NCBI RefSeq assembly: GCF_013911085.1
Contig: NZ_JACERN010000024.1
Location: 139,067 to 203,066 of the forward strand
Direction of reading: 5' to 3'
Source: Aquitalea aquatica
GTDB lineage: Bacteria; Pseudomonadota; Gammaproteobacteria; Burkholderiales; Chromobacteriaceae
DNA length: 64,000 nt
Of the stretch, positions 17,911 to 27,392 are shown one piece after another. Numbering within the stretch: position 1 is the stretch's first letter; every line of letters begins with the position of its first letter. A model generated the notes under the pieces. The model was not told the origin of the DNA and made no database searches. It saw nothing but the letters and a program-made list of their open reading frames with translations. Made by a program: the position numbers and the translations under genes.

Positions 17911-18102
17911 CTAGAACAGATCGTCTTCGCTGCGCTCCGCCATGAAGCGGGCGTCATCACGGTCATGGGCACGCTGGCGGACTTTTTGTTGCCGGCAGCG
18001 TTCGGTGTCGCTCAATTGCGGCTTTGCTACCGCGTACAGAAAACTTTCATGCTGATCGCGTGCCTGCTTGCGGCGGACACTGAGAGGAATACGGGAAATC
18101 AT
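17911..18102 (-). CDS. Small hypothetical basic protein
   Basis: A 63-residue, strongly charged protein (ISRIPLSVRRKQARDQHESF at the N-terminus, then SDTERCRQQKVRQRAHDRDDARFMAERSEDDLF). No membrane segment. A strong GGAGG ribosome binding site seven bases before ATG 18102 supports it as a real gene. Family unknown to me. It sits upstream of the kdp promoter but is separated by a hairpin, so functional linkage is doubtful. Confidence 0.55.
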   Translation of the reverse strand: MISRIPLSVRRKQARDQHESFLYAVAKPQLSDTERCRQQKVRQRAHDRDDARFMAERSEDDLF

Positions 18103-18399
18103 CCTTGCACCTCCAGATTGGGTACATCACATGCGGTCGGTTGTGCCAACCATTAAAACTTGACTGTATTTCAAACATTTGTAAAGTCTGAAACGTCGCG
18201 CAATACGCAAAATGTTGTGTGTTTGCCGCGACAGTCTTCACTAGCTATGGTTATTTTTAGCAGATTTGTTGCTGGATTGCCGGCCAGCATTGGCTATGGC
18301 ACGTCATAGATTTATATCGAATATTGATTAAATCAAACAATCTAGTTGGTTATATATTGTGTGCAGTAGGATAGCGCCAGAACTTAGTTTGGAGCTGTC
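18103..18399. other. AT-rich divergent intergenic region
   Basis: Nearly 300 bases between the small gene at 17911 (-) and the TSUP permease (+). From 18290 to 18375 it is clearly richer in A+T than its surroundings and probably holds the permease promoter. I see no convincing gene or structured RNA. Confidence 0.4.
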
Positions 18400-19170
18400 A
18401 TGGAGTTGGGATACGCAGTGGCTGGCCTGGTGGTGGGCTTTATCGTCGGGCTGACCGGGGTAGGGGGTGGTTCCCTGATGACCCCAATCTTGCTGTGGTT
18501 CGGCATTTCGCCGGCCACCGCAGTCGGTACCGATCTGCTATACGCTGCCCTGACCAAGGCCGGTGGCGTGTTCGTCCATCACAAGCAGAAACATGTCGAC
18601 TGGAAGCTGACTGCCTGGCTGGCTGCCGGCAGTGTGCCGGCATCGCTGCTGACGCTGGGTATGTTGTCCTGGCTGCATTTGTCCAGCCACGCGCTGGACT
18701 CTGTGTTCAAACTGGTGCTGGGTGTGGCGCTGCTGTTGACTGCCGCTTCCATTCTGCTCAAACCCCGCCTGATCAAGCTGATCAATCCGCAGGGCCATCC
18801 GCCGGCCGAATTTGTATTGAAACCGCTGCCTACCGTACTGATTGGCGTTGGCCTGGGGGTGCTGGTTACGCTTAGTTCCATCGGTGCCGGCGCGCTGGGT
18901 ACGCTGGCCTTGTTCCTGCTTTATCCGGCCCTGCCCACCACCCGCCTGGTCGGTACGGAAATCGCCCATGCCGTCCCGCTGACCCTGGTTGCCGGCTTGG
19001 GCCATGCCAGCATGGGCAACCTCAACTACATGCTGCTGCTGAATCTGCTGATGGGCTCCTTGCCGGGCATCTGGCTGGGCAGCAAGCTGACCCGTCGCCT
19101 GACCGATGCCTGGCTACGGCCGGCGCTGGCGGTGATGTTGGCGGTAGTGGGAGCCAAGCTGGTGATGTAA
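18400..19170 (+). CDS. TSUP-family (TauE/SafE) membrane permease
   Basis: A 256-residue integral membrane protein with about eight hydrophobic segments. The first repeat carries VVGFIVGLTGVGGGSLMTPIL and the second VTLSSIGAGALGTLALFLLYP, the two GxGGGxxxxP-like repeats of the TSUP (DUF81) family. Such proteins export sulfite, sulfoacetate or related organosulfur anions or similar substrates; the substrate here is unknown. It ends at a strong shared terminator. No sulfur-metabolism genes are nearby. Confidence 0.85.
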   Translation: MELGYAVAGLVVGFIVGLTGVGGGSLMTPILLWFGISPATAVGTDLLYAALTKAGGVFVHHKQKHVDWKLTAWLAAGSVPASLLTLGMLSWLHLSSHALDSVFKLVLGVALLLTAASILLKPRLIKLINPQGHPPAEFVLKPLPTVLIGVGLGVLVTLSSIGAGALGTLALFLLYPALPTTRLVGTEIAHAVPLTLVAGLGHASMGNLNYMLLLNLLMGSLPGIWLGSKLTRRLTDAWLRPALAVMLAVVGAKLVM

Positions 19171-19185
19171 TGCCCTGTTTGCCGC

Positions 19186-19221
19186 AATGAAAAAGAGCCG
19201 CTGCTGCGGCTCTTTTTCATT
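19186..19221. terminator. Bidirectional intrinsic terminator
   Basis: Perfect 16-bp inverted repeat (arms 19186-19201 and 19206-19221, loop TGCT) with A-run on the left and T-run on the right, placed between the convergent TSUP and GntR-family genes. Confidence 0.9.
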
Positions 19222-19235
19222 ATCACCCGCCCGAC

Positions 19236-19955
19236 TCAGTCCGGGCTTGCTGGGCGTGGCTTGCGCCCACGTTTGCTGCTGGGGGGGCTCTGGTGGGCCA
19301 GATACCAGGCTTCCAGTGCTTCTTCGGCATGCATGATGTGCTGCTTGAGAAAGGCGGCGGCAGTGATGGCGTCTTTCTGGCGGCATAATTCCAGTAGGTG
19401 GTTGTGCTCCAGATGCGCGCGGTCGTTGAAGCCGGTCAGCAGAATCTGCATGCGGGTGTAGCGGTCGGTGCGGTTATGTAATTGTTCGATCAGTGCCAGG
19501 GTTTGTGGTCGTCCTGCTGCCTGATACAGCGCCAGGTGAAAACTGGCATTCAACAGGCCCCAGGTGGCGACATCCTGATTGTTCAGCGCAACCTCAAAGC
19601 GCGCCAGCAGCGCTTCGGCGACCGCGATGTCCGCAGCAGTCTGGCGCGGTATGGCTTCCAACAGCATGTCGCATTCCAGCAGCACCCGTACGCGTAGCAG
19701 TTCGACGATTTCCGGCAGGGATAATTGGCTGACCACGGCACCGCGCCGTTCGATGATCCGTACCAGTCCTTCGGCTTCCAGCTGGCGCAAGGCCTCGCGT
19801 ACCGGTACCCGGCTGACGCCCAGTTCGCGTGACAGCGCTTCCTGACGCAACTGGGTGCCATCCGGCCATTCGCCGGACAGAATACGCTGGCGTAGGGTAT
19901 CGGTTGCCGTGGCAGTGAGGGTTTGTTGTGGGGATTCTGTTTTTCTGGCTGGCAT
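19236..19955 (-). CDS. GntR-family (FadR/FCD subfamily) transcriptional regulator
   Basis: A 239-residue regulator. N-terminal winged helix-turn-helix with the GntR signature [30 protein letters not shown] (about residues 36-65), then the all-helical FCD ligand domain with metal-site residues in the HLALYQAAG and EHNHLLELCRQKD segments. FCD regulators sense carboxylic acids. No divergent catabolic operon is adjacent, so the target is unclear; it is unrelated to the gluconate repressor at 2765. C-terminus is basic (SSKRGRKPRP). Confidence 0.88.
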   Translation of the reverse strand: MPARKTESPQQTLTATATDTLRQRILSGEWPDGTQLRQEALSRELGVSRVPVREALRQLEAEGLVRIIERRGAVVSQLSLPEIVELLRVRVLLECDMLLEAIPRQTAADIAVAEALLARFEVALNNQDVATWGLLNASFHLALYQAAGRPQTLALIEQLHNRTDRYTRMQILLTGFNDRAHLEHNHLLELCRQKDAITAAAFLKQHIMHAEEALEAWYLAHQSPPSSKRGRKPRPASPD

Positions 19956-20310
19956 GTTGTGGCTCCCGTCTGGCGCTACAGTAGCACAAGCGGCAAGTTC
20001 ACCACAAAAACGCCGTGGGTGGTCTTTGCCCTATCCGGCGGGGAGGCAGAAAAAATGAGCCCCGCCTTGGGGGACGGGGCTCCAGCTTGCACCTTCGCTC
20101 AGGTGACTGGCAGCCAGGCAGTAGGGGGGGATCCACCCGCGCTGGCGGACAGTCATGCTGCCGCTGTATTCAAACAATACCGGGGCAGCCGTGGCAGTAT
20201 GTCGGGTTCTGATTGCCTGGTTTGACGTGATTGCATGGTTTTTTTGTGACGGACTTTGACGGCAGCGTTATGATGCAATACAACATGACGTTAACGTAAG
20301 GAGTGCTGTC
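19956..20310. other. Intergenic region between divergent genes
   Basis: 355 bases between the GntR-family gene and the thioesterase gene. Contains a minus-strand terminator-like hairpin at 20057-20082 that does not belong to a visible gene. No protein gene with a convincing start was found. Confidence 0.4.
20057..20082 (-). terminator. Orphan minus-strand intrinsic terminator
   Basis: Arms GAGCCCCG (20057-20064) and CGGGGCTC (20075-20082); on the minus strand the hairpin is followed by ATTTTTT. There is no minus-strand protein gene between it and the thioesterase start, so it may end a small RNA or a leader transcript of the downstream regulator. Confidence 0.55.
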
Positions 20311-20733
20311 TTGGAAAAGTCCTATCCCATCATCGACCGCCAGACCATCACCATGCGCTGGGGCGATATGGATGCGGTCGGTCATCTCAACAATACCTAT
20401 TATTTCCGCTATCTGGAGCAGATTCGCCTGAATTGGCTGGAGGCGCTGGGGCATGGTATCGACCCGCAGAGCACCGGTCCGGTGCTGGCCAGTACCTCTT
20501 GCACCTTTCGCAAGCAACTGACTTATCCCGCAGTGGTGGAAATCACCATCGAGCTGGAAAAGCTGGGCCGCAGCAGCCTGCAGCTACGCCATCATTTCTA
20601 TCGCCTGGGCGATCCGGACACCGTGTACGCCTATGCCGACGTGACGCTGGTGTGGGTGGATTATCAGGCGGGTGTGCCGGTGGCCATTCCGGATGACATC
20701 CGTCAGGCCATCGAGCGCGCCATCGCGGCTTGA
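20311..20733 (+). CDS. Acyl-CoA thioesterase, 4HBT hot-dog family
   Basis: A 140-residue single hot-dog domain. The 4-hydroxybenzoyl-CoA thioesterase-type active site is visible in MRWGDMDAVGHLNNTYYFRYLEQ, with the catalytic Asp in the GDMDAVGH loop. The enzyme would hydrolyse acyl-CoA to free acid and CoA. Start is TTG at 20311, with AAGGAG seven bases upstream. Gene is isolated between a GntR-family gene and mnmC. Specificity unknown. Confidence 0.85.
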   Translation: MEKSYPIIDRQTITMRWGDMDAVGHLNNTYYFRYLEQIRLNWLEALGHGIDPQSTGPVLASTSCTFRKQLTYPAVVEITIELEKLGRSSLQLRHHFYRLGDPDTVYAYADVTLVWVDYQAGVPVAIPDDIRQAIERAIAA

Positions 20734-20755
20734 GTATTGCTTGTGGCGGGGCTGA

Positions 20756-22732
20756 TCAGTCCTGCTTGCGGATCAGCTTGCGCAGCAGGAAACGGCTGGG
20801 ATGCACCGCCTGCATCAGCGCCTGCGGTAGCGGTGCCGCTTCATTGTCCAGATAGGCCGCCAGGATTTCGCCAGAAAGCGGAGCGGTAATCATGCCGCGT
20901 GAGCCGTGGGCGGTATTGACATACAGGCCGCTGATCCAGGGTGAGGCAGTATCCAGCTTGAGCGTGGCATCGTTGGCCAGTTCGCGATAGCACTCGGCAA
21001 ACTGGCGGCGATCGGTCACCGGGCCGATCAGCGGCAGGTAGTCCGGGCTGGTGCAGCGGTAGGCGGCGCGGCCGCCAATGGCTTGCAGCTTGAGTTCTGC
21101 CGCACCCACCGCCTGATGCATGGCCGGAGCAAGCCCCGCCAGCATGTCCAGGTTTTCCTGGTGCTCCGCTTCATTGGGTAACAGGTTGTCTGCCTCGAAC
21201 TTGAAGGTGGCACCCAGGCAGTGTTGCTGCTGCCGTACCGGCGAAATATAGCCTTCGCCACACAATACGGTTTGCAACTGGCTGCTGGCGGCGGTAGCCG
21301 CTACCGTGCTGACCTGGCCGCGAATCGCCTTTAGTGGCAGGTGGCTGGTGCTGTCGAAGCGTGCCGTGTCGGCCGCCGCCGCCAGGATGACGGCACTACC
21401 CATGGCCAGTGGGCCTTCTTCATTGCTGGCCAGCCAGCATTGTTCTAGCGGGTTCCAGTCCAGCTCCAGTACCGTGCTGGAGGTCCGTAGCTGGATATTG
21501 GGATGGCTGCACAGTGCATGGACCAGGCTGGGTGGATTCAGCCAGCCGCCCTGCGGGAAAAACAGTCCGCCTGCCGGTAGTGGCAAACCAGCGATCGTGC
21601 TGGCCTCCTGCTGGCTGACCAGGCGTAGCAGGCCGTCGGGCAAGCCGGCGCCTGCCAGCTGTGCTTGACGCGTGGCTTCCTTGTCATCCTGTGCCAGTTG
21701 CAGCACGCCACAGGCGCGCCAGCTCTCGTCCCCTTGTTCCAGCAACTGGTGCAGCAAGCGCAGCGAGTAGGCATAGCCGGACAATACCAGCCGGGTCAGC
21801 GGGGTGAAGTGGGGGGAGAGCTTGGTATACAGCACGCCTTGTGGATTGCCCGAGGCGGCCTGCGCCAGCTGTGGCAGCCGTTCCACCAGTGTCACCTGCC
21901 AGCCGCGCTGGGCCAGGCTGTAGGCGGTGGAGGCACCGGCGATGCCGCCCCCCACCACGATGGCTGAACGTTCCTGCCCCGGCTGTGCTGCCGGGCGGGC
22001 ATACCAGGGAGGCGTCCATGGCTGGGCCGGAGCGGTGACCAGCTGACCGCAGCTCATCTCACGCTTCTGGCCGTGGCCGGCTACCTTGCTTACGCGGAAA
22101 CCTGCTTCTTTCAGACCGCGCCGGACAGCACCAGCACAGGTGAAGGTGGCGAAGGTGGCGTCTGCTGCCGACAAGCTGGCCATGGCCTGAAACAGCGCTG
22201 GCTGCCACATGTCCGGGTTTTTCGATGGGGCGAAGCCATCCAGAAACCAGGCATCAATGCGAGCGTCCAGCTGTGGCAGCACCTCGAGCACATCGCCTAC
22301 CAGCAGGGTGAGGATGATGCGGCCACCCTCCAGCACAAAGCGGTGCCAGCCACTACTCAGCACATCGTATTGGCGTAGCAGCTGCTGCGCCTGGCTGGCC
22401 AGCTCCGGCCACAAGGCCAGCGCTTGGCCAAGATCCTGCGCGGTCAGCGGGTATTTTTCAGCACTGATGAAGTGCAGCCGGGCGGTGGCAGGGGCATGTT
22501 GCAGGAAGTATTGCCAGGCACAGAGAAAGTTGAGGCCAGTGCCGAAACCGGTTTCGCCTATGCTGAACTGGCCGTCGGGCGGCAGGGCGGCAAACCGCTC
22601 GGCCAGCTGATTGTGCTGGAGAAAAACATGGCGGGTTTCTTCCAGCCCGCTGCTGCGGGAGAAATAGACATCACCAAAGGCGACCGAGACGGGCTGGCCG
22701 TCCAGCCAATCGAGTTGTGCGTATGAGCTCAT
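20756..22732 (-). CDS. mnmC: Bifunctional tRNA mnm5s2U biosynthesis protein MnmC
   Basis: A 658-residue two-domain enzyme for wobble uridine 34. The N-terminal MnmD methyltransferase has the SAM-binding GETGFGTGLNFLCAWQYF segment (about residues 60-77) and WFLDGFAPSKNPDMW. The C-terminal FAD-dependent MnmC1 part begins at VVGGGIAGASTAYSLAQRGW (about 260-280) and removes the carboxymethyl group of cmnm5U so that the methyltransferase can make mnm5U. Length matches E. coli MnmC (668). It lies next to mnmH, which modifies the same base. Confidence 0.95.
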   Translation of the reverse strand: MSSYAQLDWLDGQPVSVAFGDVYFSRSSGLEETRHVFLQHNQLAERFAALPPDGQFSIGETGFGTGLNFLCAWQYFLQHAPATARLHFISAEKYPLTAQDLGQALALWPELASQAQQLLRQYDVLSSGWHRFVLEGGRIILTLLVGDVLEVLPQLDARIDAWFLDGFAPSKNPDMWQPALFQAMASLSAADATFATFTCAGAVRRGLKEAGFRVSKVAGHGQKREMSCGQLVTAPAQPWTPPWYARPAAQPGQERSAIVVGGGIAGASTAYSLAQRGWQVTLVERLPQLAQAASGNPQGVLYTKLSPHFTPLTRLVLSGYAYSLRLLHQLLEQGDESWRACGVLQLAQDDKEATRQAQLAGAGLPDGLLRLVSQQEASTIAGLPLPAGGLFFPQGGWLNPPSLVHALCSHPNIQLRTSSTVLELDWNPLEQCWLASNEEGPLAMGSAVILAAAADTARFDSTSHLPLKAIRGQVSTVAATAASSQLQTVLCGEGYISPVRQQQHCLGATFKFEADNLLPNEAEHQENLDMLAGLAPAMHQAVGAAELKLQAIGGRAAYRCTSPDYLPLIGPVTDRRQFAECYRELANDATLKLDTASPWISGLYVNTAHGSRGMITAPLSGEILAAYLDNEAAPLPQALMQAVHPSRFLLRKLIRKQD

Positions 22733-22853
22733 GCCAGCTGCGAGATGAATGCGATAAGGAAGGCTGTCATTCTACTCTGTCTGCGGCTGCACTAGCGCCG
22801 GATTGCATGGAAAAGATTGCAGCTGTTGCTGGTAAAACTTGTAAGGAGTGGTC

Positions 22854-23894
22854 TTATTCGCGAATCACGCTGGCTACAGCATCCAAGAGGGCTGGGCTGA
22901 GGCCGGGCACCCTCAGCAACTGTGATTGTTGCAAATGAGTGTAGTGGCGGTTCATCGAACGGAAATACAAAGGGTCGTAATGCTGGATCAGCAGTTGTTC
23001 CACCAGGCTGGCAAACTGGCCCTGTTCAATCATGTCCTGCCATTGCTGTAGCTGCTCACGTGAGTGGACCGCCTTGAGAAAGCCTAGCTGGGTAACCAGT
23101 CTGTCTGGTTGCTGCAGATAGAAATCATAGTCTTCCAGCAAGAAGCGCACGCGTTCCGCCAGGGCAACCTCCATGCTCAGGCATTCGCTGGCGTGCATGC
23201 GCGAAAACAGGCTGTCCGGCAGGCTGAGTGTGCCGATTTTGCGGCTTTCGGATTCGATGAACACCGGGCGCGCCGGGTCCAGCTGCAATATGGCCAGGCG
23301 CAGCATGCTGTCGAACCACTTCTGCGAGGGTTGGGGTTGATCGGGCAGGCGCCCCAGCACCGAGCCACGATGCACGGCCAGGGCTTCCAGATCCAGCACC
23401 TGTTTGCCGTTGCGCTGCAGGGCATGCAGCAAGCGGCTCTTGCCCGAGCCGGTGGGGCCGCAGATGACCTTGAGCCGCAGCGTGGCCGGCAGGCTGGCCA
23501 GATCGGCCAGCACCTGATGGCGATAGCTTTTGTAGCCGCCTTCTAGCTGGTGGGTATTCCAGCCGATCTGGCTGAAAATGATGGCCATCGAGGCCGAGCG
23601 TTGACCGCCGCGCCAGCAGTAAATCAGCGGCTTCCAGGCTTTCGGCTTGGCATGGAAATGCTGCTGTAAGTGACGGGCGATATTCTGTGCCACCAGTGCA
23701 GCGCCCAGCTTGCGTGCCTCGAAAGGGCTGACCTGCTTGTAGAGAGTGCCTACCCGGATACGTTCTTCATCATCCAGTACCGGGCAATTAATGGCGCCAG
23801 GCAGGTGATCTTCGGTGAATTCGGCTGGCGAGCGCACGTCGATGATCTCGTCAAATTCAGCCAGCTGTGATAGTTTCGCGACCTTGAAAAGCAT
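22854..23894 (-). CDS. mnmH: tRNA 2-selenouridine synthase
   Basis: A 346-residue protein that replaces sulfur by selenium at 2-thiouridine 34 of tRNAs for Lys, Glu and Gln, using selenophosphate. Rhodanese domain with active Cys93 in IYCWRGGQRSASMA, then a P-loop GPTGSGKS at 146-153, the normal SelU/MnmH arrangement. I place the start at ATG 23894; a TTG at 23936 in the same frame would overlap selD. The start codon lies only 18 bases from the divergent selD start. SelD supplies the selenium donor, so the pair is one functional unit. Confidence 0.95.
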   Translation of the reverse strand: MLFKVAKLSQLAEFDEIIDVRSPAEFTEDHLPGAINCPVLDDEERIRVGTLYKQVSPFEARKLGAALVAQNIARHLQQHFHAKPKAWKPLIYCWRGGQRSASMAIIFSQIGWNTHQLEGGYKSYRHQVLADLASLPATLRLKVICGPTGSGKSRLLHALQRNGKQVLDLEALAVHRGSVLGRLPDQPQPSQKWFDSMLRLAILQLDPARPVFIESESRKIGTLSLPDSLFSRMHASECLSMEVALAERVRFLLEDYDFYLQQPDRLVTQLGFLKAVHSREQLQQWQDMIEQGQFASLVEQLLIQHYDPLYFRSMNRHYTHLQQSQLLRVPGLSPALLDAVASVIRE

Positions 23895-23912
23895 GGTGGG
23901 AGTTGCCCTGAA

Positions 23913-24953
23913 ATGGCTGAAATCAAACTGACGCAATTATCCCACGGCGGTGGCTGTGGCTGCAAAATTGCTCCTGCGGTACTGGAATCCATCCTCTCCA
24001 CGGCACGGGAGAAAATGGTGTTCCCGCAACTCATGGTCGGCACGGAAACCAGCGACGACGCCGCAGTGTACCGCCTCAACGATCAGCAGGCGATTGTTGC
24101 CACCACAGATTTCTTCATGCCCATCGTGGATGATGCCTTCGATTTTGGCCGCATCGCCGCCACCAATGCGCTGTCCGACATCTACGCCATGGGTGCCACG
24201 CCCATCATGGCGCTAGCCATTGTCGGCATGCCAGTCAATGTGCTGCCGGTGGAGACCATACGCGCCATTCTGGATGGCGGGCAGGCGGTGTGCGCGGACG
24301 CTGGCATTCCCATTGCTGGCGGCCATTCCATTGACTCGCCCGAGCCGATTTACGGTCTGGTGGCGCTGGGGGTAGTTCATCCCGACCAGCTCAAGCGTAA
24401 TTGCGATGCCCGCGCCGGCGATGTGCTGATCATGGGCAAGGCGCTGGGCGTGGGCATTCTGGCGCAGGCGATGAAAAAAGGCGTGCTGGATGAGGCCGGC
24501 TATCAGGCGCTGATTGCCACCACCACCCAGTTGAACAAGGTGGGTGCCACGCTGGCCAGCATGGACGGCGTGCATGCGCTGACCGATGTTACCGGCTTTG
24601 GTTTGCTCGGCCATCTGCTGGAGATCTGCAAGGGAGCTGGCTTGCAGGCCCAAGTTGAGATGGCGGCGGTGCCGCTGATCCCCGCAGCGCGCCCGTTTGC
24701 CGAGCAAGGCTACGGCCCTGGCGCCATTGAGCGTAATCAGGCCAGCTTTGGTCAGCATGTCCGCTTTGCCGCTGGCCTGCCCGACTGGCAACAGCGCGTG
24801 CTGGCTGATCCGCAAACCAGTGGTGGCCTGCTGGTTGCCGTGGCGGCAGAGCAGGCGCCTGCCGTATTGGCCGCTTTCCAGGCAGCAGGTTTTGACCACG
24901 CCGCGGTCATCGGCCAGTTACAGGCTGGTGAGGCCGAGATAGTCGTCCGCTGA
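23913..24953 (+). CDS. selD: Selenide, water dikinase (selenophosphate synthetase)
   Basis: A 346-residue enzyme making selenophosphate from selenide and ATP. The catalytic Cys/Lys pair is in GGGCGCK at residues 12-18 (Cys17, Lys18), so it is a Cys-type enzyme, not a selenoprotein. ATP-site segments TTDFFMPIVDD, AATNALSDIYAMGA and AGGHSIDSPEP follow. No selA, selB or tRNA-Sec is in the window, so locally its product would feed MnmH. It is followed by an intrinsic terminator. Confidence 0.97.
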   Translation: MAEIKLTQLSHGGGCGCKIAPAVLESILSTAREKMVFPQLMVGTETSDDAAVYRLNDQQAIVATTDFFMPIVDDAFDFGRIAATNALSDIYAMGATPIMALAIVGMPVNVLPVETIRAILDGGQAVCADAGIPIAGGHSIDSPEPIYGLVALGVVHPDQLKRNCDARAGDVLIMGKALGVGILAQAMKKGVLDEAGYQALIATTTQLNKVGATLASMDGVHALTDVTGFGLLGHLLEICKGAGLQAQVEMAAVPLIPAARPFAEQGYGPGAIERNQASFGQHVRFAAGLPDWQQRVLADPQTSGGLLVAVAAEQAPAVLAAFQAAGFDHAAVIGQLQAGEAEIVVR

Positions 24954-24983
24954 GTGCTGCTGTAGGCGGCAAGCAATATGTCC

Positions 24984-25007
24984 AACCCGGCTCCGGCCGG
25001 GTTTTTT
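24984..25007 (+). terminator. Intrinsic terminator after selD
   Basis: Stem AACCCGG (24984-24990) with CCGGGTT (24997-25003), followed by a T-run, 31 bases after the selD stop codon. Confidence 0.85.
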
Positions 25008-25296
25008 CATGGCCAGTGCTTTGGCTTGGCGCGGTGGCGGTAGGTAGCAGGTTCTCGTAGCAAAAGCGGTCTATGCTGTGAATGCAGCCAGTCATGCTGC
25101 CACGCATAAAGCAGGGTTGATCTGGCGTTGTTCTTGCTTTGACATCGTGACATGGGCGCGAGTGATTGCATTGACAAGTGCATGTTTCTCGCGCATTTTG
25201 CTGGTTCGCATCTATAAAGCCAGCATTTCAAAAAGACGCTGAATTATAAATAAACAATCCCGTACAGCGGGTGCTGCAGTGGAGAGGGTGAAGCGA
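25008..25296. other. Intergenic region before the chemoreceptor gene
   Basis: About 290 bases without a credible gene. The last 90 bases are A+T-rich and likely contain the promoter of the chemoreceptor gene. A loose match to a flagellar sigma-28 promoter near 25213 is not good enough to call. Confidence 0.35.
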
Positions 25297-27327
25297 ATGA
25301 AGCGAGGCATGAGCATCGGGTCGCGACTGGTGTCGACCCAGGTAGTGTTGATGATCGTGGTGGCCATGAGCTTGGCGCTGCCACTGTACGTCTTCACCGG
25401 ACGGGTCATGCAGGAACGCACCGAAAAGGTCCAGTCACAGTTGCTGACCCAGTCCATCAACATGATTGACGCGTTCAACGAATCGCTGAAAATCACCACC
25501 CGCCAGTTTGAAAAAGTGCTGCTGGGTGAGATCGGCGGCGCCTTTGCCCTCAATCCGGCCAGCAAGATCGACGTCTCCGGCACCCCGACACCGGCCCTGC
25601 TGCTGGGCAGCACGGCAGTCAATGGCAATAACGATATTGTCGATCGCTTTTCTTCCAAGACCGGTAACGTGGCCACGCTGTTCGTCAAGGATGGCGACGA
25701 TTTTGTCCGTATTGCCACCTCGGTGCTAAAAGAGGATGGTGGCCGGGCATTGGGCACCAAGCTGGATCATGCCAGCCCGGCCTATGCCCAGCTGATGAAT
25801 GGCGAAAACTATGCCGGCCGGGTCGACCTCTACGGCCGTGACTACATCACCAGTTACAGCCCGATCAAGGACGCCAGCCAGAATGTGATCGGCGCCACTT
25901 TTGTCGGTGTCGGCGCTACCGAAGGCATTGCCGGCCTGCTGGTGCGCCTGTCCAAGGTGAAACTGGCCGAGGGTGGACATATCGACATTGTCGATATCAA
26001 CAAAAACTCCAAATCATTTGGCCAATACGTGCAGCACCCGAAACTTTCCGGCAGACCGGTCAGCAAGGACCTGGATGCAAGCGGCAAGGCCTATGTCAAC
26101 GATCTGCTTGCCTCCGGGCAGGGTGCGCTAACCGTCAAGCTGCCGGGTGAAAACGGCGCGGCCGAGCATATGTTGTCCTATGCCACCTACAAGCCGTGGG
26201 GCTGGATGATCATCAGCAACGAGACCCGCAGCGAGTTGGAAAAGGAAAATCACCAACTGCTGTTGTGGTTGGCTGGCGGTGCCGGTTTGCTATTGCTGAT
26301 CCTGGCGCTGGCCCTGCTGCTGTTTACCAACCGTCTGGTGGCGCGCCCGGTGCGACAACTGGTGGAGGAAGTGGGCGGCATTCGCGACAGTCGGGATTTG
26401 ACACGGCGGCTGGCCATCAAGCGCAAGGATGAGGTGGGGCAGGTGGCCGATGCCATGAACAGCCTGCTGGACAGCTTTCAGCAGGCGCTCAATCGCACCA
26501 GCTCGCATGCCATCGACCTGGACCATGCTGCGCAGGAACTGTCGGACAAGGCCTGCTCTGCTGCTGCCAGTTCGGGCGAGCAGCGTACCAGCGCCCAGGC
26601 CATGTCTGAGCACACCGGCATGCTGATTGCCGGGGTGCAGCAGATTGAAAAGGTCGCCAGCGAAGCCAGCGATGCCGCACGAGCCTCCAGCGAAGCGGCC
26701 CAGGCCGGTAGTGAAAGCCTGGTGGCGGCGGTAGATGGCGTCAGCCATATTTCGGCGACACTCAGCCAGGCGGCCGACAGCCTGAAGGCGCTGGAAAGCA
26801 GTGCGCAGCAGATTACCGCCATCGTCAACGTGATTCACGATATTGCCGACCAGACCAATTTGCTGGCGCTCAATGCTGCCATCGAGGCTGCCCGGGCGGG
26901 CGAAATGGGCCGTGGCTTTGCCGTGGTGGCCGATGAAGTGCGCAAGCTGGCCGAGCGCACCAGCGTGTCCACCCAGGAAATCAGTGGCATGATCGGCAAG
27001 ATCCAGTCCGCCACCGATGATGCAGTCAAATCGATGCGCCAGTCAGTCGTACAGGCGTCGGAAGGCGCTGCCATTACCTCCGGTGCTCGCGTGGCTATTG
27101 CCTCGATTGTGGAGGACTCACGCCGCGCCATGGAAGTGGTGCAGCGCATCAACCGCGAACTGTCGCAGCAGCGCGATATCGTGCAGCAGATGGCCGAGCG
27201 GGTGAATTCGGTGGCCAGCCAGGCAGAAAGCAGCAATCAGGCGGCCGAGCGTTCGGCCGAAACCGCCCGCCACATGGCGGGACTGGCCGACTCGCTGAAA
27301 GAAGAAGTGCGCGCCTTCCGTACCTGA
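25297..27327 (+). CDS. Methyl-accepting chemotaxis protein with Cache sensor domain
   Basis: About 676 residues. TM1 ([18 protein letters not shown]), a periplasmic Cache3-Cache2-fusion-like sensor (about residues 45-290, with [22 protein letters not shown] strands), TM2 ([23 protein letters not shown]), a HAMP domain ([17 protein letters not shown]), and a long cytoplasmic coiled coil with the signalling tip [38 protein letters not shown]. It senses a small ligand and controls CheA. No conserved CheR-binding pentapeptide is visible at the C-terminus (VRAFRT). Start chosen at ATG 25297; a GTG at 25279 is also possible. Ligand unknown; no other chemotaxis genes in the window. Confidence 0.92.
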   Translation: MKRGMSIGSRLVSTQVVLMIVVAMSLALPLYVFTGRVMQERTEKVQSQLLTQSINMIDAFNESLKITTRQFEKVLLGEIGGAFALNPASKIDVSGTPTPALLLGSTAVNGNNDIVDRFSSKTGNVATLFVKDGDDFVRIATSVLKEDGGRALGTKLDHASPAYAQLMNGENYAGRVDLYGRDYITSYSPIKDASQNVIGATFVGVGATEGIAGLLVRLSKVKLAEGGHIDIVDINKNSKSFGQYVQHPKLSGRPVSKDLDASGKAYVNDLLASGQGALTVKLPGENGAAEHMLSYATYKPWGWMIISNETRSELEKENHQLLLWLAGGAGLLLLILALALLLFTNRLVARPVRQLVEEVGGIRDSRDLTRRLAIKRKDEVGQVADAMNSLLDSFQQALNRTSSHAIDLDHAAQELSDKACSAAASSGEQRTSAQAMSEHTGMLIAGVQQIEKVASEASDAARASSEAAQAGSESLVAAVDGVSHISATLSQAADSLKALESSAQQITAIVNVIHDIADQTNLLALNAAIEAARAGEMGRGFAVVADEVRKLAERTSVSTQEISGMIGKIQSATDDAVKSMRQSVVQASEGAAITSGARVAIASIVEDSRRAMEVVQRINRELSQQRDIVQQMAERVNSVASQAESSNQAAERSAETARHMAGLADSLKEEVRAFRT

Positions 27328-27342
27328 GTCGGTGGCAGTGAC

Positions 27343-27379
27343 ATAAACAAGGGGATGCTAAGAGCGTCCCCTTGTTTAT
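27343..27379. terminator. Terminator between chemoreceptor and PagP-like genes
   Basis: Perfect 13-bp inverted repeat (27343-27355 with 27367-27379, 11-base loop) with A/T-rich outer arms, placed between two convergent genes, so it can serve both. Confidence 0.75.
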
Positions 27380-27392
27380 TGGTATGAGCGAT

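Noticed and set aside
25213..25245. Possible sigma-28 promoter before the chemoreceptor gene
   Set aside because: Only TAAA and a poor GCCGATAA-like element with wrong spacing.
27341..27357. A 17-base word that also occurs at 62624-62640 before dsbB
   Set aside because: Copy at 27341 is part of a terminator stem and the other near a start codon; one such match in 64 kb could arise by chance.
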